From Funneliformis mosseae (Eukaryota > Glomeromycota > Glomeromycetes > Glomerales > Glomeraceae), in NCBI GenBank assembly GCA_910592005.1, contig CAJVPP010000105.1, forward strand, positions 1 through 48,474: a stretch of 48,474 nt of DNA. The letters run 5' to 3'. A program made the translations under genes and the position numbers. The notes below the pieces were generated by a model. It had not been told where the DNA came from. It ran no database searches and worked only from the letters and a program-made list of their open reading frames with translations. This document shows positions 1-12,829 of the stretch, piece after piece. Every line of letters begins with the position of its first letter. The first letter of the stretch is position 1.

Positions 1-1870
1 GTAATTTATTAAGTATGGGAGTGAATTGTGAGATTCTTTGTTGTTGTTTTTGACAGATGAGGACTAACTGTTCATTGGATTGCTTTTGTAGATAGGTTAT
101 GCAAAGATCAGTGTTGATGTGTGGATATTTTTTTTCAGCTTCAGAGGCAATATCAGGTAAGTTATTATTAAAGTTATCCGTCTCGGCAGGAGTGATGACT
201 TTAATGTGAAAGGCATTTTCGACTATAGCGAGTCGTTGTGAAAATTTAAATTCAACACAAAGATCGGAAAGAGTATTGGAGATTGACGTAAGTTGAGAGG
301 TAACAAACTGTTTAAAGTCTGGGTCATGAATCGAATCGCCTTTAACTGTACCATTATCTAAGTTAGGTATAGGGAGTACTTCAGTTTCCATAAACTTATC
401 AATTGGTTCATCTGCCCAACGTAAATTCTTTTTTTCTGAGGCAGAGTTATTGGAAGAAGAAACATAAGGTTTGGATTTTGGTGGTGGTGGAGGGGGAAGT
501 CTCCTTTTTGGTCCTTCTTGAGGATTAATGATTTGTTGAGGAGTTTTAGCCACATGGGCGAATGTAATATTTTTGCGAATAGCGCCTCTTATAGGACTGC
601 GCTTTGGTGCTGTGTAGTTATTAAATTAGGCTAGTTAAAATCACTGGTAGAGATTTTGCGTATTTCGATCCTTGGGGGACTATCGACGTCTGGAACAGGT
701 GGACGCATTGTGATGTACAGAAGAGCAGATTGCACAAAGTTTGACTTTCGGGTCAGTCCATTCTAATTTTTTGTTGTTAAGGGTTAAATTTTTTATTCCT
801 AGAGCATCCAGGGTATCTTCTTTGTTGGAAAAGTAAAAATAAGCATGTTGCAGATAATTATAATTTGAACAGGCTCTAGGGATAATTCACGCAGTAGCAG
901 AGACCATGTTTCTAATGTCTTAAAGGTCACGTGGTGTAACATTACAGGGGAGATTTATTAGTTTTGCTGAGAATGCAGAGCAAGTTTGAATTTCAGGCCT
1001 AGATAAGCTGCAAGGATGGAATCAGATCATATTGTTAAGGAGGTAAATCCCGTCTCCTTTTTTTAATTCTTCAAAATTGGCATTTTCATCAAAAGTAATT
1101 GTGGCTCGTTGCCAAAGGTTTTTTGTCTCCATGGCAAAACGGACGATATTATCAAATTTGGAAAATAATTTTCGTAGTCTATTTTCTGTGGCGTCTAAAG
1201 GGATTTCTGTTACCGTGATTAACTGATCGGGTATGTAGGGCACAGATTTTTTAATGTCAAAGGGTTGGAACGTGGTATCAACCATATCAGGAGACTTGTG
1301 TTTACAAAATTTGTCACGTTCAGTTTTGTCCGAAAAGGCAACTTTAATAATAGCTTGATTGTTCTTAGTAGGATGTTTTCCTTTTGTAGCAATAATGAAT
1401 GAGTTATATTTATCGTAATACAAATTGGTGATCTTTGAGATCTTCAATTGGGGGTTAGGGCTAAGGAGTTTATCCATTTGGATGTAGGCAAAAAATTTTG
1501 TGACATGCGATGAGGGAGCGTCAAAACCAATAGTTGAAGTATCTAAAAGATTTTCTGACGCGTCAAAAGACTCATCGACATTAACTGTTGGTATGGGTGC
1601 AGTTATCTCAAAAGTTGTGGAAGTTGAGGAAATGATATCAGGACTTTTTCCTTTGTCAAGGTTGTTGGATGAACTTTCTTCGACTAGGTCAACTTCCATG
1701 ATGCTGGTCTCTTCTGGAGGGACAGTTACAAGAGGTTCCTTTACATAAGTAAGAGAGAGGTCGTTGTCTGAAGTTTGCAGTGTATTTTGTTTCTTTTTTG
1801 GTATTTTGTCTGATATTGGCGACGCTAAGCGGCCGCGGTTGGTATTCTTTCTTTCTATTTTTTTGGGCAT
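1..1870 (-). pseudogene. Broken ORF1 (gag-like) of a LINE-type retrotransposon, cut by the window edge
   Basis: The longest open part is 1022-1969. I prefer the internal start at 1870 (MPKKIERKN), because the upstream 33 codons are AT-rich and hydrophobic. The N-terminus is acidic and low-complexity. A globular RNA-binding-like part follows (residues FFAYIQMDKLL, then ITVTEIPLDATENRLRKLF, which resembles an RRM strand-helix). Past a stop near 1022 the translation stays protein-like but carries stops and frameshifts. A zinc knuckle at 694-736 fits C-x2-C-x4-H-x4-C (CAICSSVHHNASTC). A proline-rich stretch follows at about 480-500, and conserved-looking sequence runs to base 1. The order RRM-like domain, zinc knuckle, proline-rich region is that of ORF1 proteins of non-LTR elements, which are abundant in this group of fungi (recalled). 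The reverse transcriptase would lie off the left edge. A host gene fragment is less likely. Confidence 0.6.
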
Positions 1871-1970
1871 TTTTGCAAAAAGGGAGAAAGAGTTTAAATT
1901 ATTTATAAAAATGGAAATACTATGTAATATATGCATTAATTTTCTATTTTTAGTATAATTTGTGCACATG

Positions 1971-3390
1971 ACTTTTGGTCTAAATTTTATATACTGATCT
2001 ATATTATCATATGATATACAATATCTTTAATAGATGTAATATTTTTTAGTAATTTTTTTTTGCTTTTTTTTATAAGTATTATATTATAATCTATTATAAA
2101 AATTAATACGAATTGCATAAATTCATTTTTAGATTTATAATTTAAATATAAGATAATAATTAATGTTATAATTTATAAAATATATTATATTTTAATAATT
2201 TTAACATATTATTATTTCTATAATAAAATTTATGATAGATTAAATTATAATTAAAGATAATACTATAACTAGTTGCAACCATGTTATGCTTATTTATCAC
2301 AGGTTGCAATTAGTTACAACTTAATTTTATTAATATCACAACTAGTTGCAATCCTATGATAAATAAGTATCATATAGTTGCAACTAGTTATAACATTATC
2401 TTTAATTATAACTTATTTTAGTTAGCAAAAATGTAAACAATTAAGTAATTTAGTTGATATTTCTATTAAGATTTGAAAATTTATAAACTTTAGTATAGTT
2501 TAAGAAAAATTTTTTATGAAAGTAATAATAGTTATATTAATATTTATTTTAGTTTACTACCACAGCAATTTTTTATAAATACATAGTATTATACCTTTTA
2601 TTATTAGGTGATTTCTGATATTTTCAAAGTAAATATTATTTCTAATATATTAAAATATATTTTCTAGCAAAGTATTGTATTACAATCTCAAATAATAAAG
2701 TTTTTTATTAGTATGCATTTTCTTTTTATAATGTTAACTAATAGTTATTTCTCTACTATTTATTATTTTAACTAGATTATTAAAAATTTATCTTGCTCAG
2801 ATCTAGAAAAAACTTGAATATCTTATATAATTTGACAAACTTTTCTTTTGAAATAATTTTTGAATAATCAAATTTGCAACCTTCTTTAAGAAATATATTG
2901 CTTTTTTATATTTAATAGGACTATTATAATTATTATTTTTCATATATATTTATTCTTATATACAAATTTTATTACTTTTATAATAGTAATCTATATGTGT
3001 TAAATGGAGATATTAATTTTGAAAATTGAGTTAGTACAGAATTCTAAATTACTTTACTGTAATATCTGCTAATGATTAAGAATTAAACTTATGAATATTT
3101 TATAATTTGACCAAAAAATTGTTTTGATATTTTAAAACATAATAAGATTAACTAAATTTTATTATTTATTGTATATGCTTAGTCAATTATTTAAAATTGT
3201 CATTAATACATTAAAGAGTTAAAGGAATTTAAAACTATTCTCATAATTGCAATTATCTAACAAAAGTAAATAACTATTATACTCTTATTGTTTTTTAATC
3301 TATTCAGCAGTTATTATATAAAAAGTTTATTATAGTTTTAGAATATTATTATTATTAACAATATGATTGACTTAGAAAGCTCATTATAGT
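1971..3390. other. AT-rich spacer
   Basis: No reading frame of convincing composition is visible on either strand. The only structure I can support is the hairpin repeat at 2245-2411. The rest is A/T-rich sequence, probably old decayed repeat. Confidence 0.5.
2245..2411. repeat. Near-perfect inverted repeat, MITE-like hairpin
   Basis: The left arm is about 2245-2317 and the right arm about 2339-2411. Their outer 17 bases are identical in inverted orientation (TTATAATTAAAGATAAT). The rest of each 73-base arm matches with roughly ten mismatches, around a loop of about 21 bases. Inside each arm is a smaller palindrome-like motif, AACTAGTTGCAA. There is no coding capacity. The structure fits a non-autonomous foldback or MITE element. 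I could not identify a target-site duplication. Confidence 0.7.
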
Positions 3391-3550
3391 GAACTTTATT
3401 ATAATTAATTCTCATTATAGTAAATTTTTTTATTTACTTCAATTTATTTTTTCTATAATAAATTTAGTTTAGTATAGTGAACTATTAGTAAAACCTCATT
3501 ATAATGAACAAAATTATTGGAACTGAAGGTTTGCTATAATAAGCTTTAAC
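3390..3550. mobile_element. Array of ATTATAGTGAA-like motifs, probable pogo/Tigger-type transposon end
   Basis: Degenerate copies of a short motif recur here (CATTATAGTGAAC, CATTATAGTAAA, CATTATAATGAAC, GCTATAATAAGC). Similar arrays occur at the termini of pogo/Tigger-like elements in this fungal group (recalled). No clean terminal base or TA duplication was found, so the boundaries are approximate. Confidence 0.35.
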
Positions 3551-3849
3551 TTTAGTTTCTTTCAGTCTAATTATGCTAATTGGTAGTCACAAACTTTTAA
3601 ATTTCTTTTTTTGAACTCTATTTTTTATTGTGAGCTATCAAGAGATACCTGTTTTTGGTAATACTCGTATTTGATAAGAGCAGTCCTTTTATCTTAATCA
3701 TAAATTACATGTATATGAATCATAGTTTCACAAGTTCTATTTCTGATCAATATTAGCATTATCTATTAGGTTAATTATATAGACAACATAATACTTGTGC
3801 AGTTTACTATAGTATTCTGCTTTGTTTAAATATTTATTGATTTTTCTTT

Positions 3850-5301
3850 TATTTTCTTGTACGAGAAGTTTAAACTTGTACTAAGGTTGCTGATAGTTAT
3901 GAACAAAAATATCGAGATGCCTACTTCAGTTATTATCTATATAATACTTCTTAGCCTCAAATAGAATATGATTACATAATCCTGAATAAGCTTTAAATGA
4001 CAAATATTTCATAATAGTAGTAAATTTGAATTGAAATACATATTCTAATAGATAATTATCAGAGTTAGTGATTTGTGACATAAAGATATGATACCAAGCC
4101 AGGTTTTGTATGAGTGAAGACTTAATTAATCAGATTTATATATTCTAATGACTGGTCATAAACTGCATATATTTTACTTATTTCTATGATATATTCTAAC
4201 AACTACTTTACGTCTAATATATTTTGTAATGAAAGTCAGTTTTAGTTTGATATTTTTGAAATAGATTTAGATACATGAGCGATCATGAGACTGCAAAGTA
4301 TAGAAATAGCATATTCAATATAAAATTCTTCTAGTGATACTAAATTATTATCTATAACTATAAGTATTCTTTCTACGAGAATATGTTTCAGATTTTCATC
4401 TTTTATCAAAAATGTAAAGTAAATAGTATTAATATGCCAATTATATATATTAATTAATAAGTAGTTCTATCTCATTTTAGTAATTGTAACAGATCTATAC
4501 TGAAGAATAGTACCAATAACATCTATTTGTGATTGCAAAAGTTCTGAAAGTGAGTCAATAATGTAAGCATATGTTAAATGTTTCCTGATGAATCTCTATA
4601 ATTTAACAAAAGCAAACTTCTTCTAGTCATCAACTGCTATCTTATAATTATCTTTTTTATAAGCAATAAATAGTAAACGCTGATAAGGCATTTATGGCTG
4701 AAAGTATGTTTAATTATGTTTTCAGTAATAGAAGCTGAATCTGAAAAAAAGAAAAAGAAAAATTATTAGTATAGATTGGCAAGATAGAAAAAATTTAAAC
4801 TTACACAAATTAGGATTCTTTGTAAATACACTTTTAGTTGAAGGTATGTTCAGCTCTGAAGGTGAGAATGACCATTTCACACCTGATCAAGAATAGAAAC
4901 AATAATTATCAGATAGTTAGTTGATATAATAATATTAAAAATAAGTAAGAAACTATAAATTATTTATATACACACAACTTTATATCCTAACGCCTGAGTC
5001 ACAAAGCTATTACCTATCTGTAGTGCTATAGTTAGTCTCTCCTGTAGCAATTTCACCAGTGCTATACACTTTTAAACATCTTTCTCCAGCCTTCTCTACT
5101 CTACTGTAAGCTCCTGCTTCTCCTCCTTCCACTGTCTTCTTTCTTTTTTGTCTTTGTACTTCTTTTTCTATAGCTTTCCTTTAATGTTTCTAGTCATTGT
5201 TTATCATACCCCTCCTGAATCCCTTTCAGCTCTGCCTTCGCTTCGTTAAACTCCTTGTGTGCCTTCGCCAACTCTTGTTTAATGTCTTCAATAGTCACCA
5301 T
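3850..5301 (-). pseudogene. Heavily decayed intron-containing gene of unknown function
   Basis: Translation from an ATG at 5301 begins MVTIEDIKQELAKAHKEF, a charged helix that would form a coiled coil. It is then cut by stops and shifts frame into more coiled-coil sequence (KKYKDKKERRQWKEEKQEL). Further protein-like stretches in shifting frames follow down to about 3,850, for example LVERILIVIDNNLVSLEEF near 4330-4380 and LTYAYIIDSLSELLQSQID near 4510-4580. GT-AG intron-like segments with intact ends lie near 4,890-4,980 and 4,740-4,810. I take this to be one dead gene, possibly a member of a dispersed family. I do not recognise its function. Confidence 0.45.
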
Positions 5302-5870
5302 TTTTCTTATTCAATTGTTCAGTGTAATCTAATAATATACTAACACTGATCTAGATCTTTTCATGATGATTTACTACATATTACATTTATTTGCCAATCA
5401 ATTTTATATTTTAATCAATTTCTGAAGAAAGTGACATCTGATCCAAATTTTATAATAAAACATATAAGAATAGAAAATTTCAAGCTATATACATATTAGT
5501 ATTTACTTTAATAATTATTTCTTAATTTTATAGCCAGCTAAGTTGTATTTTTTTTAAAAAAAAGGTTTTAATTTGTAGAAAATTTTAAATGCAAATAAAT
5601 TTATATTTCTTTTAATAATTGTTTCTAAATTTTGCATAATTTATCATAATTTTATAAAAAATAATATTTAACGGGGGAACTTAATATTTTAATTGTAAGA
5701 TCCAGAAAATAAATTTTATAATTTTATATATAAATTTAAATCGGGCGCGTCACTTTCTGACGCGACTGTGCATGATTTTGCATGAAAATGCGTCAAATTT
5801 TCTGTTTAAAAAATGACTGCTGCATGTACTTTTCCTTGCCTACTATGTTCTAAAATAGAAAAAACTCCAG
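5302..5870. other. AT-rich spacer with one short GC-rich hairpin
   Basis: No gene is visible. The only local contrast is a GC-rich stretch from about 5741 to 5800, including a perfect 7-bp inverted repeat (CGCGTCA, 5-base loop, TGACGCG) at 5746-5764. Confidence 0.5.
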
Positions 5871-5874
5871 AGCC

Positions 5875-6191
5875 ATGAACGAAGAAATTTTTCGAGATAC
5901 AGTAATAATTCGTCTGAAAAGGAGTCTTGGATTTAATATATACTCAATTAAAAAAAAAAACGCATAACACTTGACTCATTTCCAGAAAGTGTATTTTTGT
6001 TTTTATTTGAAAATGAGGATAGTATTAAGTATATACCAAGTCAACGAAAATATCAATGTTCTTTTGAGGGTACTGTAGGTGGGAAAAGACTAAAAAGCAT
6101 ATTCAAATATGATGAAATTGCGCGAAAATACAAGTACTGTAGTAAGAGACACATTAGTAAAGAGATCAAAGAAAAAAAAGTTGATAAATAA
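5875..6191 (+). pseudogene. Small ORF pair split by a frameshift in a poly-A run; unknown product
   Basis: An ATG at 5875 opens a frame beginning MNEEIFRDTVIIRLKRSLGF that runs into eleven A residues at 5950-5960 and stops just after. In another frame the sequence continues at once as RITLDSFPESV and stays open through 5997 to a stop at 6191 (ending SKEIKEKKVDK). Adding one A would join the two into a basic protein of about 105 residues. The composition on both sides looks like real protein. The break could be a true mutation or an assembly error in the homopolymer. I do not recognise the family. Confidence 0.4.
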
Positions 6192-6379
6192 CTTATTTTT
6201 TTTTTGATCAAAACCTCTAGCTTTACATTTTTCTGGGACCATTGAATGAAATAAATTTAATTAAAATATCTATATAAAAACATTGATGTTGTTTCTGAAA
6301 AATCTCTTTTAATTCTGTAATAAAAAATGTAACCAAATGTTAATAATAATTTTCACGAGATGTTAGACTAACTAAACAC

Positions 6380-6895
6380 TGAATGAAAGTGAAGAAATTC
6401 AACCAAGCCGCTGGAATAACTATTAGTAACCATGACTTACGAAAAGGGAACGAGTGGTTAATTTGGTCATGGTATCCTAAACAAAGTCATTATATCATAA
6501 AAAAGTCAGCACTGGCTACGTCCCCATTATAGTCCGAGAAAGAATGGTGAGAATAAATTTATACTTTGATGATTCAATTACGATTGAGGCCTTGAATTGC
6601 CAATGACCTGGACTAAGTGCTAATAGGTTAACACACGAAGTGGATAAGTCCAAACGTCAGACTTCATTGGTGAAGTTACATATAAGGCTTCTTGGACTAA
6701 AGTAGACTGTATTATACGGTTAAACAATGTATTCTACTCTAATGTTCTTTTGAAGGATAGGTCACCGCATACGAGACTTCCTACTGGATATGTCTAGCAA
6801 TGCAAGTTGGATTCAATGGTCGGGTCTCTGATAATTCGAGTGCTTGTGTTCTCTCTCTTTCTACTTAGTAGTAGAAATACTAAAATTTGCTTTTT
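6380..6895. repeat. GC-richer non-coding island, probable dispersed repeat
   Basis: This stretch of about 500 bases is much richer in G and C than its flanks, and every frame is full of stops. It ends in a pyrimidine run (TTCTCTCTCTTTCTAC). Its sharp edges and lack of coding suggest a transposon-derived piece such as an LTR, an element UTR or a SINE. No terminal repeats were identified. A structured non-coding RNA is an alternative. Confidence 0.35.
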
Positions 6896-9120
6896 ATTAT
6901 TTGTTATAGGGCTTTACTTTGGAAAAAATATTTGAAGAATTCAATTGATTGGTCTTGTATTAAAGTAGTATAAATTGTATAATTTTATTTACTATTTTTT
7001 TCTTACTAATTTAATAAATTACAATACCGATATAGTCGAAAAAATATAGAAATGCTTTTAAATCTTTATGCTTCATTCATTTGTTGTTTGTTTTTATTAT
7101 ATTTTTATTATTCAAAAAAAGTTTTCAATTATTATTCAAGTAATGTGAGAAAGAATTGATTTAATAATTTTGTTCCAACTTATTTAACTTCTTTCACGTA
7201 TAAAGAATTTATGCGGTATTTCTTTTATAATTCAACTAAATTTATTTATTAATTAATAATATTTAATTGTTAGACCTTTCTTGCATCTAACTTAAAAATT
7301 TGATAATATAAATAAGTATTTTATTATCATAATCCGAATTTTTTGATTCAGGAAGAAACTAAATAAATTATTAATATATATCTTAATAACTGTGGTACGA
7401 TTATACCAAAACTATAAATATCTCCTCAGGAACCATGCAAAGTAAAACTTCTCATTCACCCACTCTAGAAATTGTTGAATTAAAATTGTTTTCAAGTCTT
7501 TTTTGTTTTGCAAATTTGAAACAATCAATTTCCTATAATAAATAGGCTAATAATTAAAATTCATTTAACTTTAGCTTTTTATTAAAAACTTTTATCAGAT
7601 CCTGATATCATGTAATGTAAACACTAAAGAACCAATAACAATTATATCAAAAAAAAAAAATGGAATAACGGTAAAATACTTAAAATTACAATGTTATTTC
7701 GGAAGAGTTTATTTATCTATTTATATTGCAACGGTACGATACGAATCGTTTGATCAGTTTATATAAGGACATTTATATAAAACCAGTACGGTTCGGTACT
7801 GATTTGCCTTTTTTATCATTTAGCAAAAAAAAAATCTTTTTCGTCTTTGTCATAATACTATCCAGTATATAAAATTGATTCAACGGTATGTTTGTCAAAT
7901 TAAATTTAGAAATAATTAAATAATTAAATACAAAAAAAGTGAAACTGATGTATTTGTCCAATAAAAATTTTTTAATAATTAAAATCGGTTGAAAATTTAA
8001 TTCTTTAAATTGATACCATAGTTGAGATATCAAACTCGAATAATAATCGTTTCATTGTAATTATGTTTTTAATACCAGTAACAGAAGTTGCTTTAATGTG
8101 TATAATGCTTATGAAAATGATCAGGTTTTATTAATTTAAACTTCATAACGATAAGTAAATTTGCGAATTTATTATATATCAAAAATAAACATACAACAAA
8201 GTGCGATAATTAAATTAGAAACAATTACAATAATTGGTGAAAGGAAACACAAAAGGGAAAGGGAGAATAACCTAATTTTTAATTAAAAAGATTACGTAAA
8301 ATGAATCTAGTACGAATACGATATAAGAGAGGGAGACAAATGTTTTTCAACAAAAAATAAAACGAGAAAATTTGATTCGACGGTCGAATAAAAAAAAAAA
8401 TAAAAATAAAGAGAAATGCATAACATTTTAAAGTGACGAAATGTAGATTTAATTCAAAAGACCAGTAAAGAGTGAAAAAAACAAGTTGGTATTGGTTTGT
8501 GAGTTTGCATGATGCATTATTCAGTTTTGCCAAAAATATTCATTACAAAAATTTTTATTAATCTCAAATTAATAAAAATCATGATCATCCTTTTTTTGGA
8601 AAAGTCGTTAGATTGTTAGACAGGAATATTATTAACGTCATCTTGAAATTTTGATATACGTTTCACTTATTTCATTTTTTTCGAGAAAGTAATAGGATGA
8701 TGAGGGAATCTAAAAAAAATTGCGAGCCTATTTATATTCAAATTTTTTTGATTTCACGAAATCACAAAAAAATGTCAAGATTACATTCGATAATTAATTT
8801 ATCATCAACGTCGTTTGGAAAAGAACAAACAAAATTACGTGATGTGATTAATAAATAATAGGATTGTATGACATTATTTGTGAGAAAAAATAAATGTGTC
8901 ATCTATTAAATGATCTGCCAAAAAGGTATATTGAATTAGGAAACTATGCTTTAATTTTATGCAGTATGAAATATTTTTAACAGATCTAATACATTTCGAA
9001 AAATATGTAGCTTCCCTGAATATTTATTTGGAATAACTGAGATTGTTGAAAATTTCAAAAAGAATTAATAGAGAAGAAATAAGTCAGTTACAAGAAAAAT
9101 AAAAAATCAATTAAAAATTA
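6896..9120. other. Intergenic, no gene seen
   Basis: The open frames at 7773-8033 and 8279-8533 on the minus strand have low-complexity, phenylalanine- and isoleucine-rich translations typical of chance frames in AT-rich DNA. Short palindromes occur around 7730-7800 (for example CAGTAC, a six-base loop, GTACTG). Confidence 0.5.
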
Positions 9121-9721
9121 AATATAAATTTATTATTATTATATATTTTGAATTCATATTAAATTATCCTATTTATTTTATCTTTGATTAGATTGTAAGT
9201 AAATAATTCTATTTATCTAAACTAAAACTTAAGATTAGTCACATAAATAAAATACAAATATGTCTATTCTAAAGTTATAAATCAACTAGATCTATTATAT
9301 TATAATATTCTAACTAATAATATTTTATAATAATATCTTATTACAAAGTAATTGATACTAACTATATATTAATTCATCTCAAATTATACTTTAATGTAAA
9401 TGAATTTTTAAATCATAACTAATATAATATAATAATATTTTATTAATAATAATTATAATTGATATAAATATAATATAATATTTTACTATTGACTTTATAA
9501 TTTTATAAAAAAGTAATACTTAAAACTATAAAAATTATATATAATATAAAATTTATTAAAGTTTTAACTATTAACTTTAATTTTTTATATATAATATAAT
9601 ATATAAATTTATAAGTAAATATAATAACAAATTTTAACAAATATTTAAAATCTAATTTTTATTTAATCTAATTTATTTTTAATTTTTATTATGAATCTAT
9701 ATAATTAAAATATTTATATAT

Positions 9722-10932
9722 AGTGCAAAACTTCTATAATAGAAACTTTGCTATATTAAAAATGAAACAAATTTAAAATGCAAAAAAAAATATTATTATA
9801 TATAAAATTGAAGATTTAATCTATAAAATAAATAAATCATAACCTGTGCTTTAAGAATCTTAGATTAGAATTTCAATATCTTCAATATTGATAAAATTAT
9901 ATTAAGTTAAATTTATTTAAAATTAATTATAAAAACTAAAATTGAAAAAATTATGTGATAACAAATTTATAAGAATTATTTTTTTATCATTTATATATTT
10001 TAACTTAAATACATTATATAAAGATATATTAAGGTATAGCAAAAGAATATACAAAAATATTATAATTACACATAGGTTAGATTATAATAAATTTTTTCTA
10101 AAGCATTAGATTCAGTTCTTTTAATTACAATTTAAAAATATACACAAAAATCACAATAATTTATAAATATTTATAGAAAAGGTAATATTAGAAAAATAGT
10201 AGAGTTGCAATTAAAAAAAATAAGTTTTATCATCATATATCTGATGCAATTTATAATGAAATAATAAAATAAAATAAATTATTTTATTTTATACGATTTT
10301 TAATTCTAGTTTCTAATTAGCTTATAATTTATAAAATTGAAAAAAAATCTTTTTTTTATAAATTGATTCATTTTTATAAATTTAAATCATTTTTTTATTT
10401 GATTAAAATTCAATCAGTAGGTTAAATTTTATTAATATTTTTTTAAGTTTTTATTATAAAGATTTCACACTGTATAATTGTAATATTTAAATTACCTTAT
10501 AAATAATAATGATTAATTGTATATTATTAAACTAATTTCTAAAAAAAACCTTACTTTTTAATAAAATAGTTTATTATTCTACAAAGGAATTACACAAGTT
10601 TCTTTTTTAGAATTTGTATAATATTATATGATTTCTTCTAATGAAAAGTAGCAGGTTTTAGCTAGTTTTATATTAAAAAAATTTATTTTTTAAAAAATTT
10701 TTGATTTATATATTAAAGTATAAATAAAATTATTCTAAATTGGTTTTTTTTATAAATACAATAAACTTTAATATATTGAACTCTTGATATAATAAATTTT
10801 TAAACAAATATAATAAAAATACTCTTATTATATCAAATTGGCCAATAAAATCTCTTAAAAAATCTTCATTATAGCCTTATAACAAAGTTGAAATCTAGGA
10901 TATAGAATTCATTATAATAAGAGTTGACTGTA
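9722..10932. mobile_element. Decayed pogo/Tigger-like DNA transposon remnant
   Basis: Read on the minus strand from 10932, the sequence starts TACAGTCAACTCTTATTATA. It continues into spaced ATTATAATGAA / GTTATAAGGC motifs for about 150 bases, the layout of a pogo/Tigger terminal region. Near 9722-9770 a weaker counterpart is seen on the plus strand (GTGCAAAACTTCTATAATAG). If the two ends belong together, the element is about 1.2 kb and non-autonomous. The right end is clear; the left end is weak. Confidence 0.4.
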
Positions 10933-11289
10933 TTATCTATTCTAAATATAATTTAATATTAATAAAACTTAAAATTTAAATAATATTAAATCTAATAAAT
11001 AATATTATTTTAAATTATTTAAGTTATTAAAAATATACATAATTTACTTAATTTACTTGAAGATGAACATAATCTATTTAGTATATTTATTATCTATTTA
11101 AGAACAGAAATAATCTATTTAAAGATAGACAAATTTAATTATAATATAATATTACTTTGTAACTTTTTTATTTAAAAAATTATATGTAAAATGAATTTTT
11201 AAAACCTTTTTAGAATTTCTTGTTTTTTTTTATTTAAAATTTAATCTAGTAAATCAGCTGATTAAAATTTAGAAAATAATATGCATTAC

Positions 11290-11750
11290 TATATTTAACT
11301 TATTTGATTATCAAAATAAATACAAAATACTAAATTTGCGATTCTATTATTTATAACTATAACCTATTAGATTACTAATATGAAATATAAAGTAATTTTG
11401 CAATTTTATTATTAATAACTTATTTGATTACTAGTATAAGATATAAAGTACTGATTTTACAATTATTTACTTATTAAAATATACTACAATTTATTTACCA
11501 ATTTTAATTATTAGATAAAATACAAAGTACTAAATTTTATAATTTAGATATTTTACTATATATTTATTTAATTATTAAGATAAAATACAAAATGTTAAAT
11601 TTGTAATTTATCAGTTATCAACTATTAAAATTGGTTTATTCTATTACTAAAATAAGATACAAAATATCAAATTTATAATCTTGTATTTATAGTTTATTTA
11701 ATTATTAATAATAAAAATAAATTATTAAATTAACTTAAGCTATATTTTTT
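11290..11750. repeat. Degenerate tandem repeat, about 65-bp unit, six copies
   Basis: A core resembling ATAAAATACAAAGTACTAAA recurs with its TACAAA/TATAAA part at about 11321, 11386, 11442, 11521, 11586 and 11658, a spacing of 56-79 bases. Between cores lies related TTATTTGATTA-type sequence. The copies are diverged and differ in length, so the array is old. Confidence 0.5.
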
Positions 11751-12829
11751 TATATTTTATTTTTTTATATTTTCTTAAGTTTTTTATTTTTTAGACTCTT
11801 TTTTTGCTTATTAATGATAGAATACTAAATTTTTTTATCTTTATTCTATATATTATTTTACTTTAATTTTCTATTAAATATACTTTATTTTTTATTTTCA
11901 TATTTTCAAAATCTTTTTTAATATAATTATTACTTTTAAATACTAAAGTATTAATATAAAATCAATTATATAGATTTTTATTTAAAAATTTAAAAAATTT
12001 TTATGTAAATTTATAATAAATTTTTTTATTATTATATTATGCTCCTATATATTCTACAAAAAAAAAACTTAGGTCTAATTCTAGTAAAATAAAAGAAGCA
12101 ATAAAGCTTAACAAATCTTAATTATAAACATAATTATAATAATTATTTATATTTTAATATTTGTTTACATCTAATAATAGAGAAGATATAATATTATCAT
12201 TTTGAAAAGATTGATTCTAAATATATAATTAAAATGATAGAAAAAGCTTTATATTAATAAATCATTAACTTAAAATTTATAGAATATCTGATATTTATAA
12301 ATGTATTATAAAAATTTATTTCTTCATCTTAATATTAATGTAAAGTAAAAGTCTAATCCTATAAATTCTAAATTTTTTTTTAAATAGTAAAATAATTAAT
12401 TAAAAAGATTTATTATTCAAAATTTTAATTATTTGTATCAGATAAACTTTTTACTAAAAGGATTAATATTGTAAATTAAAGTTAATTTTAGTTAAAATTG
12501 TTTATTTAAACTTATTTTTAATTTGATAAAATATTTAAAACTTTAGTTTACTAATATTTTATTAAGATTTAATATAATTATATTATTTTTTATAAATTTG
12601 ATATAGTTTATCTTTTTTTAAATTTTGTAGATTTTTAATAAATTTTAATATAATTTTATTAAATTATATCTTTTATTCTGAAGATATAGCAAAAAAATAT
12701 TTAATTATATTAAATTAAACTGGATATTATAAATATATTTAATTGGTTAAAAGAATTATTAACTAAATTTGATGAAATTTAGCTAAATATTTAAAATATT
12801 TGAATATTAACAAATATGTAATTAAATAA

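Noticed and set aside
1500..1958. Plus-strand frames at 1500-1748 and 1764-1958
   Set aside because: They are antisense shadows of the retrotransposon ORF1 on the other strand.
7773..8533. Two minus-strand frames of 84-86 codons
   Set aside because: Phenylalanine/isoleucine-rich chance frames in AT-rich DNA.
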